From NCBI GenBank assembly GCA_900553145.1, contig USCL01000163.1, positions 1 to 8,583 on the forward strand: a stretch of DNA of 8,583 bases, read 5' to 3'. Below are positions 5,827 through 8,583 of this stretch, piece after piece. A program made the translations under genes and the position numbers. This stretch comes from an uncultured Desulfovibrio sp. Its GTDB lineage: Bacteria > Desulfobacterota > Desulfovibrionia > Desulfovibrionales > Desulfovibrionaceae. Every line of letters begins with the position of its first letter. Positions within the stretch are counted from its first letter, which is position 1. The notes under the pieces were generated by a model. That model was not told the DNA's origin. It worked only from the letters and a program-made list of their open reading frames with translations, and searched no databases.

Positions 5827-7713
5827 ATGGCAGAGAAAGCAAAGCGCGCCGCACTTATTGGGTATGACTGCCTTATCCCGAAACGTCTTGAGGCCATGCT
5901 GGCCGAAGGCGGGCTGGACAACTTCCGCACATTCATGGCCGAAGGCAGCTTCATCCCCGAAGGCTACAACCTGCCCACCGTGACACCGCCGTCATGGGCG
6001 ACCATTTGCACGGGAGCCTATCCCCGCACGCACGGCGTGGAAGACTATTACTACTACCATGAAGGCCGCAGCCTGGACTACAAGGAAACCACCCAGGCGT
6101 TCGGTTCCGACATCGTGACCGCGCAGACCATCTGGGACGCGTGGGACAAGGAAGGCAAGAAGTGCCTCGTGGTCAACTATCCCATGTCCTGGCCGTCCCA
6201 CATGAAGAACGGCGTCATGATCATGGGTCAGGGCCTCTCGCCCGCCGAAACCCGCTGGCCCCTGCATGGCAACGAACACAAGGAATTCCTGGCTTCCGAA
6301 AGCGTGATCTCCACCGAATTCTACCCGATGGGCGTTCAGGGTACCTTTGACGACGCCAAGGGCTGGAAGAACCTCCCCGACTGTGACGAGCCGCTGGAAA
6401 TGACGGTGCAGATGGCCTTCAAGGAAGCCGTCGAACCGCTCGAAGGCCAGACATGGTACTGCCTCGCGTGGGAAAGCGGCGACGACGGCTATGACCGCAT
6501 CGCCCTGTGCCCCGAAAAGGACTATTCCAAGGCTTTCTTCACCATCAAGCTCGGCGAATGGAGCGAACCCGTCCAGCACGGCTTCACTATCAAGGCCGAC
6601 GGGCGCACCGAAAAGGGCGTGTTCCGCTGCAAGCTGATGCAGCTCTCCGACGACGCCGAAGAATTCAAGCTGTACATGTCCGGCATCGCGGGCCGCATCG
6701 GCTTCATCGCCCCGCCCGAAGCCGCCAGCCAGATCGACTTCTCCAAGCACATCACCGCCAACGACATCGGCCTCGTCGCCTACCTGCACGGCATCATCGA
6801 TACGGACACCGTCTGCGAGCTGGTGGAATTCCACAGCGCATGGCTCTGGAACACCATCGAGTGCCTGATCAAGGCCAATCCCGACTGGAGCCTGTTCTAC
6901 ATGCACTCGCATCCCATCGACTGGTTCTACCACGGCTGGCTGAGCGATCTGGACAGCAAGGATCCCGAAGTGCGCGCCCGCGCCGAAAAGATGGAACGCC
7001 ACATCTATGAAGTGGAAGACCGCCTGCTCGGCCGCCTCATGGACATCATGGGCGGCGACACCCTGATGTGCGTGTGCTCCGACCACGGCGCGACCCCGAT
7101 GGGCCCCATCCTGAACACCGCCCACGCCCTCAAGGAAGCGGGCCTGTGCTCCTACGAGCCCAAGAAGTCCGAAAACTACTGGGACATCTATGAAGAAACC
7201 GAAGGGTTCAACTACGTCCTCGACGTGAGCAAGTCCCTCGCCGTGCCGCAGCGTTACATGTTCGTCTACGTGAACCTCAAGGGCAAGTACCCCGGCGGCA
7301 TCGTGGAACCCGAAGACTACGAAAACGTGCGCGACAGGATCATCAACGCGCTGCTCGACTACAAGCATCCCGAAACCGGCGAACGCCCGGTGCTCCTCGC
7401 GGTCCGCAGGGAAGACGCGCAGGTGTTCGGCATGGGCGGCGCGCAGGCGGGCGACGTGGTGTATGTCCTGAAGCCCGAATACATGGCGGAACACGGCTAC
7501 GGCCTGCCCACCGGCGAATCCGGCTGCGGCAGCCTCAAGAACCTGCTCATGTTCCGTGGCCCGAACGTCAAGAAGGGCTTCCGCTACACCCGTCCGCGTT
7601 GGCTGGCCGACATCGTGCCCACCCTCTGCTACATGACCGGCGGCCCCATCCCCGAAGACGCCGAAGGCGCCCCGATCTACCAGATCATGGAAAACCCCAA
7701 TCTGGTGAAGTAA
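5827..7713 (+). CDS. Cytoplasmic type I phosphodiesterase / alkaline-phosphatase-superfamily hydrolase
   Basis: A 628-residue enzyme of the alkaline phosphatase superfamily, closest in motifs to nucleotide pyrophosphatase/phosphodiesterases. GYD (11-13) gives the first metal Asp. PTVTPPSWATICTGAYPRTHG (50-70) carries the nucleophile Thr53. HPIDWFYH (362-369) supplies Asp365 and His369, and CSDHG (417-421) supplies Asp419 and His420. EHGYGLPTG (555-563) probably supplies the last ligand, His556. Between nucleophile and third ligand are about 310 residues, far more than in simple family members; residues about 205-295 look beta-rich and may be an inserted substrate-binding domain. No signal peptide is seen (start MAEKAKRAALIGYD), so it should act in the cytoplasm, unusual for this superfamily. 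ATG 5827 is preferred over GTG 5824 because AAGGAG lies 6 bases before it. Strong codon preference (GAA, AAG, GGC, CTC) suggests high expression. The bond cleaved (phosphodiester, phosphomonoester, phosphonate or sulfate ester) cannot be decided from sequence. Confidence 0.9.
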   Translation: MAEKAKRAALIGYDCLIPKRLEAMLAEGGLDNFRTFMAEGSFIPEGYNLPTVTPPSWATICTGAYPRTHGVEDYYYYHEGRSLDYKETTQAFGSDIVTAQTIWDAWDKEGKKCLVVNYPMSWPSHMKNGVMIMGQGLSPAETRWPLHGNEHKEFLASESVISTEFYPMGVQGTFDDAKGWKNLPDCDEPLEMTVQMAFKEAVEPLEGQTWYCLAWESGDDGYDRIALCPEKDYSKAFFTIKLGEWSEPVQHGFTIKADGRTEKGVFRCKLMQLSDDAEEFKLYMSGIAGRIGFIAPPEAASQIDFSKHITANDIGLVAYLHGIIDTDTVCELVEFHSAWLWNTIECLIKANPDWSLFYMHSHPIDWFYHGWLSDLDSKDPEVRARAEKMERHIYEVEDRLLGRLMDIMGGDTLMCVCSDHGATPMGPILNTAHALKEAGLCSYEPKKSENYWDIYEETEGFNYVLDVSKSLAVPQRYMFVYVNLKGKYPGGIVEPEDYENVRDRIINALLDYKHPETGERPVLLAVRREDAQVFGMGGAQAGDVVYVLKPEYMAEHGYGLPTGESGCGSLKNLLMFRGPNVKKGFRYTRPRWLADIVPTLCYMTGGPIPEDAEGAPIYQIMENPNLVK

Positions 7714-7728
7714 TGAATGATTGAAAAA

Positions 7729-7847
7729 GGGGAGAGGAAAGAGGGAACCTTCTTGAAAAAGGCCTGCCCCTTCCCTCCCCCGGCTCCCTCCCAAGGCTTT
7801 CAACCGGTGGGGAGGCCTAAGGCGTCCCCGCCGGACGGGAGCCGGGG
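7729..7847 (+). other. Tandem GC-rich hairpins between the hydrolase and small-protein genes
   Basis: Two structures follow the hydrolase stop. The first is imperfect: GGGGAG (7729-7734) pairs with CTCCCC (7775-7780), GGAA (7736-7739) with TTCC (7771-7774) and GGG (7743-7745) with CCC (7768-7770), topped by CCTT/AAGG. The second is strong: an 11-base perfect outer arm (7778-7788 with 7837-7847) encloses CCGGTGGGGA (7804-7813) paired with TCCCCGCCGG (7825-7834), with one G-T wobble. The two share bases 7778-7780, so they compete slightly. Neither ends in a T tract, so they look like mRNA-stabilising or partial-termination elements rather than full terminators. Confidence 0.55.
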
Positions 7848-7919
7848 TGTTCGGTGTTCTCTTTATAAACACACGGTGTTCCTTGAGTAAGGAACAATTG
7901 TCCGCAACGATACCGACAA
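7846..7919 (+). promoter_or_regulatory. Repeats and hairpin in the leader of the small-protein gene
   Basis: GGTGTTC occurs three times in the same orientation (7846-7852, 7853-7859, 7875-7881), the first two in direct tandem. Next, TGTTCCTT (7877-7884) and AAGGAACA (7889-7896) form a perfect 8-base stem with loop GAGT. Then TTGTC (7898-7902) and GACAA (7915-7919) repeat the half-site seen in the divergent promoter region. No convincing sigma-70 or sigma-54 promoter is seen, so the small gene is probably co-transcribed with the hydrolase, with this segment as post-transcriptional or binding-site material. The function is not established. Confidence 0.35.
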
Positions 7920-7952
7920 CGGGCCTCCGGGCCTTCTGACAAGGAAATCATC

Positions 7953-8507
7953 ATGGCTGAAAAAAAAGCCCTCCTCGTACTGGCTGATGCGCTTGACCTT
8001 TCCGGTTCCGGCGAGGCTTTGGACAAGCTGACGAAAAAGGCCGTCCTGCTTCCCAACGCGGACGCGAAGGGCCTCAAGGAACTGGCCGTGGCCCTCGGCG
8101 CTTCCGCCGTGGAGGCTTCCGGCATTCAGGCCGCCTTTGACGGCGACGCCGCGTTCGTGATGGTGGAAGGCACCGAAGCCCTCGGCGCCGCGCTTGAAGC
8201 CGCCGACCGCCGCACGCTGGTCGTGGTCGCCACCGCCAAGGGCGTGGCCTTCTACGGCCTCGCCGTGAACGCCAAGGCCGGTTCCGTCGCCCGCAGCGTC
8301 AACGCGCAGGACATTGCCGTGACCATCGCCGCCGTCGCCGACCTGCCCATCGACGAAACCTGCACCGGCGCGATCATCTATCAGGCGATGAAGAACCCCA
8401 ACCTCAAGCTCGACGAAATCAAGAAGCTCAAGGAAGCCCTCGTCCGCATGGAATCCGTCATCCAGCGCGACAACCGCGAACCCTGGGACAAGCACGACTG
8501 CGCCTGA
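7953..8507 (+). CDS. Small alkaline-phosphatase-like protein lacking metal ligands (putative pseudoenzyme)
   Basis: A 184-residue cytoplasmic protein with AAGGA 7 bases before its ATG and strongly biased codons like the upstream hydrolase, hence probably well expressed. No database family is recognised. Residues 114-153 align without gaps to the last 40 residues of the upstream hydrolase (589-628) with 17 identities, including DI, PI and the closing IYQxMxNPNL. Upstream of that, residues 86-102 (TLVVVATAKGVAFYG core) fall where the hydrolase has TLMCVCSDHGATPMG: strand and glycine are kept, but the Asp-His metal pair is Ala95-Lys96. There is no Thr nucleophile motif at the N-terminus. After the shared end it adds a charged helical tail (about 154-184). 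It therefore looks like a shrunken, inactive relative of its neighbour, perhaps a partner or regulatory subunit. It sits 239 bases downstream on the same strand, with structured RNA between. The coding call is firm; the homology is by eye. Confidence 0.85.
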   Translation: MAEKKALLVLADALDLSGSGEALDKLTKKAVLLPNADAKGLKELAVALGASAVEASGIQAAFDGDAAFVMVEGTEALGAALEAADRRTLVVVATAKGVAFYGLAVNAKAGSVARSVNAQDIAVTIAAVADLPIDETCTGAIIYQAMKNPNLKLDEIKKLKEALVRMESVIQRDNREPWDKHDCA

Positions 8508-8519
8508 TGGGGAAAGCGA

Positions 8520-8577
8520 ATCGGGGGAGGGGAGGAGAACCCTTTCTGGAGAAAGGGTTCTCCTCCCCTCCCCCGAT
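8520..8577 (+). terminator. Long perfect hairpin ending the hydrolase/small-protein unit
   Basis: Bases 8520-8546 pair perfectly with 8551-8577, a 27-base stem with loop TGGA, beginning 13 bases after the small-protein stop. The lower part is GC-rich and the top is AACCCTTTC/GAAAGGGTT. The window ends 6 bases later with no T tract visible, so it could be a terminator whose tail is absent or outside, a bidirectional terminator, or a 3' stabiliser. Confidence 0.7.
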
Positions 8578-8583
8578 ACCCCC

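Noticed and set aside
5992..7872. 626-codon ORF on the minus strand across the hydrolase gene
   Set aside because: It is antisense to a gene with clear catalytic motifs; biased codon use removes stops from the opposite strand, and its translation is low-complexity with no motif.
7863..8495. 210-codon minus-strand ORF opposite the small-protein gene
   Set aside because: It is a shadow produced by GC-biased codons. The plus-strand frame has a ribosome-binding site and homology to its neighbour; the antisense frame has neither.
1..8583. CRISPR array, tRNA, rRNA, insertion-sequence ends or integrase
   Set aside because: No regularly spaced repeats, no tRNA-like cloverleaf, no transposase or integrase motifs and no paired terminal repeats were seen on either strand.

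Overview
The window is GC-rich bacterial chromosome with dense ORFs and at least three GC-rich hairpins. Two neighbouring genes carry -24/-12 (sigma-54) promoters, there is a BCCT-type transporter, and there is a cytoplasmic alkaline-phosphatase-superfamily hydrolase. Together these fit a sulfate- or sulfonate-reducing deltaproteobacterium (Desulfovibrio/Bilophila-like). That placement is inference by style; no rRNA or other taxonomic marker is present.

Left block, about 1-2890, minus strand: a tight operon that looks acquired. From its promoter it runs SNF2-type helicase, then a PAPS-reductase-like PP-loop ATPase with the DUF3440 C-terminal part (IbrA-like), then a truncated, possibly GNAT-like gene that leaves the window. 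Both junctions are 4-base ATGA stop/start overlaps. The promoter is a textbook TTGACA-16-TATAAT, and a triple alternating ATAAC/GTTAT half-site overlaps its -10, as expected for a repressor-controlled phage or mobile-element cassette.

Middle, about 2890-3790: no intact gene. Short plus-strand coding-like pieces in shifting frames suggest a decayed gene, possibly a membrane protein. The stretch ends at a strong rho-independent terminator that serves the transporter arriving from the right.

Right block, about 3789-8583: a functional unit built round a 410-bp divergent promoter region. Leftward is a BCCT secondary transporter. Rightward is a 628-residue type I phosphodiesterase/alkaline-phosphatase-superfamily enzyme with no signal peptide, followed by a 184-residue protein. 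Each divergent gene has its own sigma-54 promoter, and between them lies a cluster of CGACA/TGTCG inverted repeats that would suit a shared enhancer-binding activator. The 184-residue protein resembles the C-terminal end of its neighbour (17 of 40 identical, ungapped) but has Ala-Lys where the enzyme has its Asp-His metal ligands, so it looks like a miniature inactive paralogue.

Working model (inference): the transporter imports a zwitterionic or quaternary-amine compound, the hydrolase cleaves a phospho- or sulfo-ester or a phosphonate in the cytoplasm, and the small pseudoenzyme assists or regulates it, all switched on by one sigma-54 activator encoded elsewhere.
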